From assembly GCA_029935455.1 (NCBI GenBank), contig JAOZKI010000001.1:1-64000 (forward strand): 64,000 nucleotides of DNA, read 5' to 3'. A model generated the notes under the pieces. It did no database searches. It worked only from the letters and a program-made list of their open reading frames with translations, and was not told the DNA's origin. Every line of letters begins with the position of its first letter. The first letter of the stretch is position 1. Below are positions 40,601 through 49,942 of this stretch, piece after piece. The stretch comes from Lysobacterales bacterium. Its GTDB lineage: Bacteria; Pseudomonadota; Gammaproteobacteria; Xanthomonadales; SZUA-36. Both the position numbers and the translations under genes were made by a program.

Positions 40601-41989
40601 CTAGCCTTCGAGCTCCTTGAGCTTACGGGTCAACGTGTTGCGCCCCACGCCCAACAAGCGGGCGGCCTCGATGCGTTTGCCGCCCGTATGCTCCAGCGCC
40701 ACCTCAAACAGCACCTGCTCCATGGCATCACGGGCCGCGGGCAAGAGATCAGGCGAACCGTTACGCACCGCTGCACCGGCCCAGTCACGCAGAGCGCTGC
40801 GCCAGTCGCCGGACGCCACGCCATCAGCCAGTTCATCAGATTCTTCAGGCGGCAGGTCTTCCGGGAAGATTTGCTCCCCAGGTGCCATCACGCACAGCTG
40901 GCGACACAGATTTTGCAGCTGACGAACGTTACCGGGCCAGCGCCGGGTGCGCAGGGCCCGCACCGTTTCCGGCCGCAGATGTTTACGTTCCAGACCCATT
41001 TCTCGTGCTGACTGGTTCAGAAAGTACCGCGCCAAAGGCTCGATATCATCCAGCCGTTCGCGCAGGGGCGGCAATTCCAGATTGATCACATTCAGGCGGT
41101 GGTAGAGGTCTTCCCGAAAGGTACCTGCGGCAATGTGCTTGTCCAGCTCCTGATGGGTCGCAGCAATAATGCGCACATCAGCCTGTAACAGATCGCGCCC
41201 ACCTACGCGGTAGTAATCGCCCTCAGCCAGCACACGCAAGAGCCGCGTTTGCAGCGGTAGCGGCATATCGCCAATTTCATCCAGAAACAGCGTGCCGCCG
41301 GCCGCTTCTTCAAAACGCCCGGCACGTTTACTGTGCGCCCCGGTAAAAGCGCCACGCTCGTGACCGAAGAGCTCAGATTCCAGCAGTTCATTGGGAATAG
41401 CGGCCGTGTTGATGGCCACGAAAGGACCATTGGCGCGCGGACTGTGGTCATGCAGGGCCCGGGCCACCACTTCCTTACCAGCACCGGTCTCGCCCGTGAT
41501 CAGTACGCTGATGGTAGATTTCGACAGGCGGCCGATGGTGCGAAAGATCTCCTGCATGGCGGCCGACTCACCAATCATCTGGTTCTCATCTGGCAGCCGC
41601 TCTACGGCTGCCGGCGCCTGCCGATCAGCCACCGCACTGGCCACCACCGACAAGACCTGCTCCAGATCGAAAGGCTTGGGCAGGTAGTCAAAGACCCCCT
41701 GCTGGAAGGCACTGACGGCCTGATCCAGATCCGAGAAACCGGTCATGGCGATCACGGGAATATTGCGCTGCTCCTCGCGCAGTGTATCCAGCACGGACAG
41801 GCCGTCAGCGTCTGGCAGGCGAATATCGGTCAGAATCACATCGGGCGAGTCCTCTGCCAGCGCCTCATGCAGCGCGCCGACGCTGGCATAGCTGGCGACC
41901 GCGTAGCCGGCTTTCGACAGCGCCCGCTCGAGCACGAAGCGAATGGAATCATCATCATCCGTGATCCAGGCCCGCGCTTGCTGAGTCAT
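40601..41989 (-). CDS. ntrC: Nitrogen regulation response regulator NtrC (GlnG)
   Basis: Receiver, [82 protein letters not shown]. Confidence 0.96.
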   Translation of the reverse strand: MTQQARAWITDDDDSIRFVLERALSKAGYAVASYASVGALHEALAEDSPDVILTDIRLPDADGLSVLDTLREEQRNIPVIAMTGFSDLDQAVSAFQQGVFDYLPKPFDLEQVLSVVASAVADRQAPAAVERLPDENQMIGESAAMQEIFRTIGRLSKSTISVLITGETGAGKEVVARALHDHSPRANGPFVAINTAAIPNELLESELFGHERGAFTGAHSKRAGRFEEAAGGTLFLDEIGDMPLPLQTRLLRVLAEGDYYRVGGRDLLQADVRIIAATHQELDKHIAAGTFREDLYHRLNVINLELPPLRERLDDIEPLARYFLNQSAREMGLERKHLRPETVRALRTRRWPGNVRQLQNLCRQLCVMAPGEQIFPEDLPPEESDELADGVASGDWRSALRDWAGAAVRNGSPDLLPAARDAMEQVLFEVALEHTGGKRIEAARLLGVGRNTLTRKLKELEG

Positions 41990-43011
41990 GCGGCATTCTC
42001 CTCAGGCGCGGCCTGATGTTGCGCGGGCACCGGCAAGTGCAGGGAAAAGCGACTGCCCCGGGACAGGGCTTCATAGGTCACCAGACCACCATGATCCGCA
42101 GCGATCTGCTGCACCAGGGCTAAACCCAAACCCGTTCCATCTCGTCGGCTGGTGACCATGGGCAAAAACAGTAGCGGGCGTAGCTTTTCAGGCACGCCGG
42201 GTCCATCGTCGCTGATGTCCATGCGCATGACCGTACCGTGCGCGGCATCCAACAGCGCCGATCCTAACTCTATGCGGGTACGAATCCTTAGCGTTCGGGC
42301 GCCAGATTGCAGCGCATTGCGCAGCAGATTCAGGAACAGCTGGCGCAGCGCTGCTTCATCACCCCGCAACGCGGGAATGCTCGGGTCGTAATCGCGCTCG
42401 ATACGCAGCGTGGCATCCTCAGAAGCCAGCAACTCAAGCGCCTCCTGCAGGCATCGGTGTACGTCGAAATCCTGGGGCTGCGTTTCCGGCTGCCAGAAGC
42501 GCTTGATCAACTCATCGATCCGGTCCACCTCCCGCATGATCATGTGCGCCAGGGTGCCCAGTTCCTGATTGCCCAACTCATCAGCCATCATTTGGGCGGC
42601 ACCGCGAATGCCACCCAGGGGGTTACGGATTTCGTGACCGAGATTACGTCGCAGCAGATCCATCAGACCCGTTTGCACCTCAACCTGCTGTAACTGACGC
42701 TGCTGGCGGTTCCAGCGCTGGGAATGAAACTCCAGCAGGAAGCGTTGATCTGTTAAGCGGCGAATGGTGCAGTCGTAGCGCCCTCCGGGAAGCGGACAAT
42801 CGTGCAGTCGGCGGGGGCGGTCGTCTGCGCCGGTGGCGTCCAGTGCAGCAGGCAATGCATCGGCCACACCGGACAGGGCGGGCAAAGACAAGCCCAAGAG
42901 ACGCTCCCGGCTTGCGCCCAGGCATTCTTCGGCGGCCGCGTTAGCGGCTGTGATGCGTTGCGCGGCGTCCAGTTCCAGAACAGCAGTATCGAGCTCATCG
43001 AGTTGGATCAT
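41986..43011 (-). CDS. ntrB: Nitrogen regulation sensor kinase NtrB (GlnL)
   Basis: PAS plus LRRNLGHEIRNPLGGIRGAAQMMADEL H-box, DDGPGVPEKLRPLLFLPMVTSRRDGTGLGLALVQQIAADHGG; overlaps ntrC. Confidence 0.95.
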   Translation of the reverse strand: MIQLDELDTAVLELDAAQRITAANAAAEECLGASRERLLGLSLPALSGVADALPAALDATGADDRPRRLHDCPLPGGRYDCTIRRLTDQRFLLEFHSQRWNRQQRQLQQVEVQTGLMDLLRRNLGHEIRNPLGGIRGAAQMMADELGNQELGTLAHMIMREVDRIDELIKRFWQPETQPQDFDVHRCLQEALELLASEDATLRIERDYDPSIPALRGDEAALRQLFLNLLRNALQSGARTLRIRTRIELGSALLDAAHGTVMRMDISDDGPGVPEKLRPLLFLPMVTSRRDGTGLGLALVQQIAADHGGLVTYEALSRGSRFSLHLPVPAQHQAAPEENAA

Positions 43012-43038
43012 GGACGCCTTTTCATTGCTTGTCGGCGT

Positions 43039-43623
43039 CTAGCCGCCGCCCAGGGGTACGGCGCGCTGCTGCCGAACGCTCTGCTGGTGAATATTGAAGG
43101 GCACGGCATCCGTAGTGGCGATGACGCGGTTCTCACTGTCCAGTAATTCGGCACGGGCCTGATGCAGACCGCGATCCAGCCGTTCCGTGGTGTAGGTGGC
43201 CGCTCGCGACGGCGCACTGGGTACATCATCGACATAAAACACGACCTGCATACCGTCCATCAGTGGCTCACCGGCATCCCAGGCCAGCGTGGCAATGTTA
43301 CCCGTACCCCAGTAGTCCTGATTGGGGGCCGGGCTGACCAGGCGAAAGGCACGATAGCGACGACGCATCTGATCAACAGTCATGCCATCTTGCGGGCCAG
43401 TCTGTGCAGCTGCTGCACTCACGGGGGGCGCGTAAGTTACTGCCTCCACAACGGACAGTTCACGCAGCCTGATCGGCTTGGCGTCCGGCGTGGGCTGGCG
43501 GTCCGTATAGACCGTATTGCCATCCTTGTCGACGGTCCGGTAGATGTTGTCGGCGGAAGCGGAAACAGCCAGCGCCCCGGTCACTAACATGATGATCAGA
43601 CTTTTTTTGATGCAAACGTTCAT
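43039..43623 (-). CDS. DUF4124 domain-containing secreted protein
   Basis: Signal peptide then DNIYRTVDKDGNTVYTDRQPTPDAKPIRL; between glnA and ntrB as in many gammaproteobacteria. Confidence 0.82.
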   Translation of the reverse strand: MNVCIKKSLIIMLVTGALAVSASADNIYRTVDKDGNTVYTDRQPTPDAKPIRLRELSVVEAVTYAPPVSAAAAQTGPQDGMTVDQMRRRYRAFRLVSPAPNQDYWGTGNIATLAWDAGEPLMDGMQVVFYVDDVPSAPSRAATYTTERLDRGLHQARAELLDSENRVIATTDAVPFNIHQQSVRQQRAVPLGGG

Positions 43624-43726
43624 GGTCCCCACTCCCTGCCTGTCGGTATGCTCGCCCGACCCAGCATGGGTGGCCTTGTAATGACCGGGCCGCCGCCAGC
43701 GCGACGACCCGATCACATACCGCTTA

Positions 43727-45136
43727 CTAGCAAGAATAGTACATGTCGAATTCGATCGGATGGGTGGTCATGCGGAACCGCTGCACTTCCTCCATCTTCA
43801 GCTCGATATAGGCATCGATCATGTCATCGCTGAACACTCCACCCGCCGTCAGGAAAGCGCGATCCTTATCCAGCGCTTCCAGCGCCTGATCCAGGCTGTG
43901 ACACACGGTGGGGATTTCCTGCTGTTCTTCGGCCGGCAGGTCGTATAGATCCTTGTCCATGGCCGAGCCCGGATCGATCTTGTTCTGGATCCCATCCAGA
44001 CCGGCCATCATCATGGCGGCAAAGGTGAAGTAGGCGTTTCCAGCCGGGTCACCGAAGCGAACCTCGATACGACGGGCCTTGGGGCTGCCCACGTGCGGGA
44101 TACGGATGGAAGCGGAGCGGTTACGGGCTGAATAGGCCAGCATAACCGGCGCTTCGAAGCCTGGCACCAGCCGCTTGTAGCTGTTGGTAGAGGCGTTTGC
44201 GAAGGCGTTAATGGCGCGCGCATGCTTGAAAATACCGCCGATGTACCAGAGCGCCATCTGCGACAGGCCGCCATACTCTTCACCACTGAACAGGTTGACG
44301 CCGTCCTTCACCAGAGACTGGTGCACGTGCATGCCTGATCCATTGTCCCCCACCAGCGGCTTGGGCATGAAAGTGGCCGTCTGGCCGTTGGCGGCGGCGA
44401 CATTGTGCACCGCATATTTCAGCAGCAGCATCTCGTCAGCCTTGCGCGTCAGGGTGCTGAACTTGGTGCCGATCTCACACTGGCCCGCCGTGCCCACTTC
44501 GTGGTGATGCACTTCCACTTCCACGCCCAGCGCTTCGATGACCTGACACATATCAGCGCGCAGGTTGTGCAGGGAATCCACCGGCGGAACCGGGAAATAA
44601 CCACCCTTCACGCGGGTGCGGTGACCGAGGTTACCGCCTTCGTACTCAGAACCCGTGTTCCAGCCTGCCTCTTCCGAATCAATCTGATAGAAGGCACCAC
44701 TGATGTCGTCGCCGAAGCGCACGTCATCGAAGACAAAGAATTCCGGCTCCGGACCAAACAGGGCCGTGTCCGCAATACCCGTAGACTTCAGGTAGGCTTC
44801 CGCGCGCTTGGCCAGCGAGCGCGGGCAACGATCGTAACCTTCCATGGTATCCGGCTCCAGCACATCGCAACGCAGCAGCAGCGTGCGGTGCTCGGAAAAC
44901 GGGTCCATCACTGCTGAATCCAGATCCGGCATCAAAACCATGTCCGACTCGTTAATGCCTTTCCAGCCCGCGATGGAGGAGCCGTCAAACATTTTGCCCT
45001 CTTCGAAGAAGTCATCATCGACCGCCGTGCTCGGCAGGGAAACGTGCTGCTCTTTACCTTTCGTGTCAACGAAGCGGAGGTCGATGAACTCGACGTCTTC
45101 TTCCTTCATGGTCTTCAGGATGTCTTTGCTGCTCAT
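43727..45136 (-). CDS. glnA: Glutamine synthetase type I
   Basis: [35 protein letters not shown]..., [20 protein letters not shown], adenylylation-site region [11 protein letters not shown]. Confidence 0.98.
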   Translation of the reverse strand: MSSKDILKTMKEEDVEFIDLRFVDTKGKEQHVSLPSTAVDDDFFEEGKMFDGSSIAGWKGINESDMVLMPDLDSAVMDPFSEHRTLLLRCDVLEPDTMEGYDRCPRSLAKRAEAYLKSTGIADTALFGPEPEFFVFDDVRFGDDISGAFYQIDSEEAGWNTGSEYEGGNLGHRTRVKGGYFPVPPVDSLHNLRADMCQVIEALGVEVEVHHHEVGTAGQCEIGTKFSTLTRKADEMLLLKYAVHNVAAANGQTATFMPKPLVGDNGSGMHVHQSLVKDGVNLFSGEEYGGLSQMALWYIGGIFKHARAINAFANASTNSYKRLVPGFEAPVMLAYSARNRSASIRIPHVGSPKARRIEVRFGDPAGNAYFTFAAMMMAGLDGIQNKIDPGSAMDKDLYDLPAEEQQEIPTVCHSLDQALEALDKDRAFLTAGGVFSDDMIDAYIELKMEEVQRFRMTTHPIEFDMYYSC

Positions 45137-45221
45137 TGCTCTTGATTCCTCATTGTGTAGCGTCAAGCGTTCTTGTTGCAGTGATGGTCGCCGGGCGACC
45201 CAAACTGGTTCGGTATGGTAA

Positions 45222-45237
45222 TGCAGGATTCGTACCA
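45222..45237 (-). promoter_or_regulatory. Candidate sigma-54 (RpoN) promoter of glnA
   Basis: Minus strand TGGTACGAATCCTGCA: GG-N10-GC spacing, two mismatches to TGGCACGNNNNTTGCW; 86 nt upstream of the glnA start. Confidence 0.65.
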
Positions 45238-45362
45238 AGAAAGCACCCGCAGTCATCGAGGGATAAATGCTGGTTTTCGACGCTTTTCAATGGTTTTTTA
45301 CCGACGATCAAAGCGCCAGAGAAAACATGCAGCCGCAACTGACCCACGCCGACTCCAACGAA

Positions 45363-45379
45363 TGCACCATTTTGGCACA
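45363..45379. promoter_or_regulatory. Candidate NtrC binding site (proximal)
   Basis: TGCACCATTTTGGCACA versus NtrC consensus TGCACC-N5-GGTGCA. Confidence 0.65.
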
Positions 45380-45392
45380 GCCGTCGTTTTTA

Positions 45393-45409
45393 TGCACCCT
45401 TTTGGTGCT
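45393..45409. promoter_or_regulatory. Candidate NtrC binding site (distal, near consensus)
   Basis: TGCACCCTTTTGGTGCT, one mismatch to TGCACC-N5-GGTGCA; 30 bp centre to centre from the proximal site. Confidence 0.75.
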
Positions 45410-46206
45410 TAGATGGCAAGACCGAGCAGCACCAGCCCCAGAGCGAGGCGGTAAACAATGAAAGGTAGCAGCCCCACACGACGCAGCAACGACAGAAAGG
45501 CAGCGATACAGAACCAGCCGGCCAGCGCGGCCAGCACAATAGCGGTAAGGAATTGACTCCAGGCCAGGGGCGAGCCGTGCATGGCGAGCGCCCAGCCACC
45601 GCGCACTCCGGCCAGGGCGATGACCGGCACGGACAATAAAAAGGAAAAACGCGCCGCCGCTTCTGGGGTGAGCTGCAGCCAGCGGCCCATGGTCAAGGTG
45701 GCACCGGAGCGGGATACACCGGGGATGAGCGCCAGGGTCTGCGCCAGACCGATAAGCATGCCATCGCGCAGCGTGAGCTCGCGTAGCGCCCGGGCCCGCG
45801 GGCGGTAGCGGTCCACCACCAGCAGCAGCAGGCCAAACAGTACCGTGGCCACGGCAATAACACGGACATTGCGCAGGTTGCCTGCAATCTGTTCGTAGAA
45901 CAATCCGCCCACCAGCACCACCGGCACCGTTCCCAGCACCAGGCACAGACCGACGCGCCGACGCTGACGCGTGACCGGATGGTCCGCAGGCTCCCGCCAG
46001 GCAGAGATTAAGCCACGGAAATCATGGCGAAAATAGACCAGGACGGCGATCAGCGTCCCTAAATGCACCGCCACGTCCAATTCCAGCCCCTGATCGGGCC
46101 AGTGAAACAGACGACTGACCAGAATCAGATGGGCCGAACTGGATACCGGCAGAAACTCGGTCAGGCCCTGAATCAGCGCCAGCACCGCGATTTGCAGCAG
46201 GGTCAT
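45409..46206 (-). CDS. uppP: Undecaprenyl-diphosphate phosphatase
   Basis: ALIQGLTEFLPVSSSAHLILVSRLF, GLAQTLALIPGVSRSGATLTMG. Confidence 0.96.
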   Translation of the reverse strand: MTLLQIAVLALIQGLTEFLPVSSSAHLILVSRLFHWPDQGLELDVAVHLGTLIAVLVYFRHDFRGLISAWREPADHPVTRQRRRVGLCLVLGTVPVVLVGGLFYEQIAGNLRNVRVIAVATVLFGLLLLVVDRYRPRARALRELTLRDGMLIGLAQTLALIPGVSRSGATLTMGRWLQLTPEAAARFSFLLSVPVIALAGVRGGWALAMHGSPLAWSQFLTAIVLAALAGWFCIAAFLSLLRRVGLLPFIVYRLALGLVLLGLAI

Positions 46207-47348
46207 GGTGCCCGCTGCGCCTCCGGGCTTCCCGCGTGGCTGATACGGTAGATCACACCGGCCTGGTCATCAGAAATCAGCAGCGCTCCGTCCGGCATGA
46301 CCAGCACATCATTCGGGCGTCCCCAGCTTTCCTCACCCTGCAGCCAGCCCTCAGCAAATACCTGTTGCCCAGTGACCGCACCGGCCGCATCCAGCTCAAC
46401 CATCTTCACCCGATAGCCGATCTTGTTGGTACGGTTCCAGCTGCCATGCTCCGCAATAAATATCTGGTTCCTATAGCGCGCCGGGAACATATCGCCGGTG
46501 TAGAAGGCCAACCCCAGGGGCGCCACATGCGGTCCGAGGCCGATTTCTGGCGGTGTGTAATCGGCACAGGCGCGACCGGCCCCAAACTCCGGATCCAGCG
46601 TGTCGCCCTGATGACAGTAAGGAAAGCCGAAATGCATGCCCTGTTTTGGTGCATGGTTCAGTTCACACTGCGGCATATCATCGCCCATCATGTCGCGACC
46701 ATTGTCCGTGAACCAGAGCTCATCGGTTTCCGGGTGGAAGGCCAGCCCCACGCTATTGCGCACACCATAGGCCCAGGTTTCCATGCTGCCGTCACTGATG
46801 TCCATGCGCCGGATTTCCGCGTAGCCGGCCTCATCACAGACATTGCACGGTGCCCCGACAGGCAACCAAAGATCGCCAGCGGGCCCAAAACGGATGTACT
46901 TCCAGCCATGATGACGGTCCGTTGGCAACGCATCACTCACCAGCACTGGCTCCGGCGGATGGTCCAGCCGCGATTCAATATGGTCATAGCGCAGCACCCG
47001 GCTAACCGCCGCCACATAGAGCGAACCGTCATGAAAGGCGATGCCTGACGGCATTTCCAGCCCTTCGGCCAGCAGCAGCACGCGATCGGCCTTCTGATCG
47101 CCATCATCATCGATCACCGCATGCACCTTGCCGGCCCGCCGGGACCCCACAAACAGGGTGCCCTGATCGCCCAGGGCCAGCTGGCGCGCATTGTCGACTT
47201 CGTCGGCGTAGACGCTGATCTCGAAACCTTCCGGCAGGGAGATCAGGTCCAGATCATATTCCGCATGCGCCGACAGCGGCACACACAGACCCAAGAACCA
47301 GTACAGGGAGAGTTTTTTCATGCGCCTATGGTACCGCACGCCGTGCAC
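46203..47348 (-). CDS. PQQ-dependent sugar dehydrogenase-like / sorbosone dehydrogenase family protein
   Basis: Signal peptide; LPEGFEISVYADEVDNARQLALGDQGTLFVGSRRAGKVHAV, ELWFTDNGRDMMGDDMPQCELN, AEHGSWNRTNKIGYRV, GRPNDVLVMPDGALLISDDQAGVIYRI. Confidence 0.87.
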   Translation of the reverse strand: MHGVRYHRRMKKLSLYWFLGLCVPLSAHAEYDLDLISLPEGFEISVYADEVDNARQLALGDQGTLFVGSRRAGKVHAVIDDDGDQKADRVLLLAEGLEMPSGIAFHDGSLYVAAVSRVLRYDHIESRLDHPPEPVLVSDALPTDRHHGWKYIRFGPAGDLWLPVGAPCNVCDEAGYAEIRRMDISDGSMETWAYGVRNSVGLAFHPETDELWFTDNGRDMMGDDMPQCELNHAPKQGMHFGFPYCHQGDTLDPEFGAGRACADYTPPEIGLGPHVAPLGLAFYTGDMFPARYRNQIFIAEHGSWNRTNKIGYRVKMVELDAAGAVTGQQVFAEGWLQGEESWGRPNDVLVMPDGALLISDDQAGVIYRISHAGSPEAQRAP

Positions 47349-47475
47349 CCTACTGCAACGAGCAACTGCTTAACGGGCGGGAACTGCGACCCCTAGTAGA
47401 CATTTGGGTTAGACTAAGTGCTGGGGACGCATTGACGGTGCAACGGCCAGATCAATGCATGCGACAGGGGGAAAG

Positions 47476-49647
47476 ATGTCCTTCATTCAAGAACTCAAGC
47501 GCCGGAATGTTTTCCGAGCCGGCCTCGCCTATCTGCTTATCGCCTGGGTGGTACTGCAGGCCGCTGATTTCGGCCTAGACCTTATCGATGCGCCTAACTG
47601 GATTGTTCAGTCCCTGTTTCTGTTGGCGACCATCGGGCTACCACTGACCCTGCTGGGCGCCTGGGTTTTCGAGGTTACCCCCGAAGGCATAAAACGTGAG
47701 CGCGATGTGTCCCGGGAGCACTCCATCACACCGCAGACACGACGGCGCCTGGATCGGGTCATTATCGTCCTGCTCACGCTCATTATTGCTATTCTCATCT
47801 CGCAGAACTTTGCTCCATCCGACAGCGATAATTCTGACCCGGCGCTCGCCGATATTGAGGACACAGCACTGACGTCAGAGCCGTTGAGAGTTGATGACGG
47901 CAAGCAATCAATCGCTGTGTTGCCATTTGACGATTTCTCGCAAGACGGATCGGAGGACTATTTTGCGCGCGGAATCTCCGAGGAATTACTCAACTTTTTG
48001 GCGCGCGTGGACGGACTACGCGTTGCATCGCGAACGTCCGCCTTTGCCTACAAGGATGAAGGCAAAAGCATTAGCGATATCGCCGCGGCGCTCAAAGTCG
48101 CCCATATTCTTGAGGGCTCGGTTCGCAAATCCGGTGACACTTTACGCATCACCGCACAGCTGATCGACACATCAAACGACGAACATCTCTGGTCGCAATC
48201 ATATGACCGCCCTCTGACGGCGGAAAACCTGTTTCAGATTCAAGACGAAATTGCCGACGCCATTGTGTCGTCACTGAAAGGCCAGCTGACGATGAAGCCG
48301 CCGGTTGCGTCCGGGCGCGCTGTGTCGCTCGAAGCATATGAGCTCTACCTGCAGGCACGAGAAGATCACAACAAGCGGTTGCCCGGTCCGTTGGCTGCAG
48401 CAGAAGCCGGGTTCAGAAAAGTGACGGAACTCGACCCTGAATTCGCTCCGGCTTATTCCGGGTTAGCCGACACCTATTTATTGATGCAGGAATATGCCGG
48501 AATGGATCGGGAGCAGGCCCAGCGTCTTGCCACCCCAAATGTTGAACGGGCCTTGGCACTCGATCCCAATTCGGCTGAGGCCCTGACCAGCGCATCATTG
48601 CTGGCACGCGCCGCTGGCCGACCCGACGAAGCCCTCGACCTCGCCACCCGAGCGATAGCATCCAATCCAAATTATTCCGTAGCCTATCATCGTCAGGGAT
48701 TGGCATACGAAAGCAAGGGCGAATTTGCCAAGGCGCTGGAGTCGTTTCAACGAGGCTTGTTTCTCGATCCTGCCTCAGCGGCTCTTCAGGGCAATATCTC
48801 ACATACGCACTTGGCGCTAGGCAATCACACTGAAGCCCGGGCTACAGCTGAGGCGCTCATTCGCGCACAACCCGACTCCTATTCGGGCTATTGGGCACTC
48901 GCCGACACCCTGTATGAACTCGGACAATATGAACCCTATCATTTCAATTTAAAGGAAGCCGAAGCCCGCAACCCGACAAACAGGCCGGTCCGTTATGCTT
49001 TGTACGAGCTGTATCTGTATTCCGGGCTATTTGATTTGGCACGGAACTATGCAGACACGCTTTCTTCTGAAGTACTAACCTATCTGCAAGAAGGCGACCT
49101 GGAATCAGCTGAGCGCCTTATGGAAGGAGTGTTTGGGCCTGAACGAGCGACCATGGCGTATTTTCAAGGTGACCCCGAACGCGCCATGCAGATGTTCGAA
49201 CCGCTGCTGCCATTCATTCTTCCCAGCGGTGATCTGGTGACTGAGCAGAACGCCGCCGATGCGGCTTTTTTTGCCATAGCCTACCATCGGTTTGATAAGT
49301 CGAAAGCTGAACCTCTGCGCCTGAAGCTGGACAAGTATTTCAGCGGCAAGACAGCATCTGAATTTTCAACTCAGGGCGTTCTGTTGGCTGGCCTCACGTT
49401 GCAATTACTCAAAGATGAGCCAAGCGCTGCAGTATTGTGGCGTGATCGGTTGTTTGAACTCAATCACGTCTCGGCGCCAGTGCCAATCCCGCTATGGAAA
49501 GAGCTTGAAGCGCTTCCAAGTTACGCCACCGATGTTGCCCGTATCGAAGAGATTTTGAGGCAGCGGCGCGAAGCAATCGCCGAACAGCTCGCGAACGCAC
49601 CCGAGAACTGGGTTTTGAACGATCTCAGCAAAAACGAGGATGAATAG
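47476..49647 (+). CDS. TolB-N-like plus TPR repeat membrane protein
   Basis: MSFIQELKRRNVFRAGLAYLLIAWVVLQAADFGLDLIDAPNWIVQSLF..., SIAVLPFDDFSQDGSEDYFARGISEELLNFLARVDGLRVASRTSAFAYK, then TPR repeats; no DNA-binding or cyclase domain seen. Confidence 0.85.
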   Translation: MSFIQELKRRNVFRAGLAYLLIAWVVLQAADFGLDLIDAPNWIVQSLFLLATIGLPLTLLGAWVFEVTPEGIKRERDVSREHSITPQTRRRLDRVIIVLLTLIIAILISQNFAPSDSDNSDPALADIEDTALTSEPLRVDDGKQSIAVLPFDDFSQDGSEDYFARGISEELLNFLARVDGLRVASRTSAFAYKDEGKSISDIAAALKVAHILEGSVRKSGDTLRITAQLIDTSNDEHLWSQSYDRPLTAENLFQIQDEIADAIVSSLKGQLTMKPPVASGRAVSLEAYELYLQAREDHNKRLPGPLAAAEAGFRKVTELDPEFAPAYSGLADTYLLMQEYAGMDREQAQRLATPNVERALALDPNSAEALTSASLLARAAGRPDEALDLATRAIASNPNYSVAYHRQGLAYESKGEFAKALESFQRGLFLDPASAALQGNISHTHLALGNHTEARATAEALIRAQPDSYSGYWALADTLYELGQYEPYHFNLKEAEARNPTNRPVRYALYELYLYSGLFDLARNYADTLSSEVLTYLQEGDLESAERLMEGVFGPERATMAYFQGDPERAMQMFEPLLPFILPSGDLVTEQNAADAAFFAIAYHRFDKSKAEPLRLKLDKYFSGKTASEFSTQGVLLAGLTLQLLKDEPSAAVLWRDRLFELNHVSAPVPIPLWKELEALPSYATDVARIEEILRQRREAIAEQLANAPENWVLNDLSKNEDE

Positions 49648-49662
49648 TCTCCGTTCGGAGAC
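49647..49662. repeat. Perfect inverted repeat just after the TPR gene
   Basis: GTCTCCG-TT-CGGAGAC; begins at the end of the TPR stop codon; no T tract. Confidence 0.6.
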
Positions 49663-49759
49663 AGTTAGATCACCAACGGACGTCAAAACATCTTGCGCCC
49701 CGTTGAACTGCTACAGGAGGAATGCAGACGCTCAGCTGACGTCTTTCTCTGCGCGCCGA

Positions 49760-49785
49760 CCAGAACGGACCAGCGGCCGTTCTGG
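49760..49785. repeat. Perfect 9-bp inverted repeat (hairpin)
   Basis: CCAGAACGG-ACCAGCGG-CCGTTCTGG in a long non-coding gap. Confidence 0.65.
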
Positions 49786-49890
49786 AGCGAGTTTAGTACG
49801 CTCGCAAACAATACGATATGGGTTGATTCCAACGCTACGACCCCGGCCAGACCGGGGCTGAAGCGGCGCCCTAGGCCCCTTTCACAGCAC

Positions 49891-49923
49891 AAAAAAAGGC
49901 GGCCTGCGGGCCGCCTTTTTTCT
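49891..49923. terminator. Bidirectional intrinsic terminator
   Basis: AAAAAAAGGCGGCC-TGCG-GGCCGCCTTTTTTCT between convergent genes. Confidence 0.92.
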
Positions 49924-49942
49924 TATCCGGATCGGCGCTGCC

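Noticed and set aside
49683-49892. 69-aa minus-strand ORF in the hairpin-rich intergenic region
   Set aside because: No signal, domain or convincing start; the structured-DNA explanation fits better.
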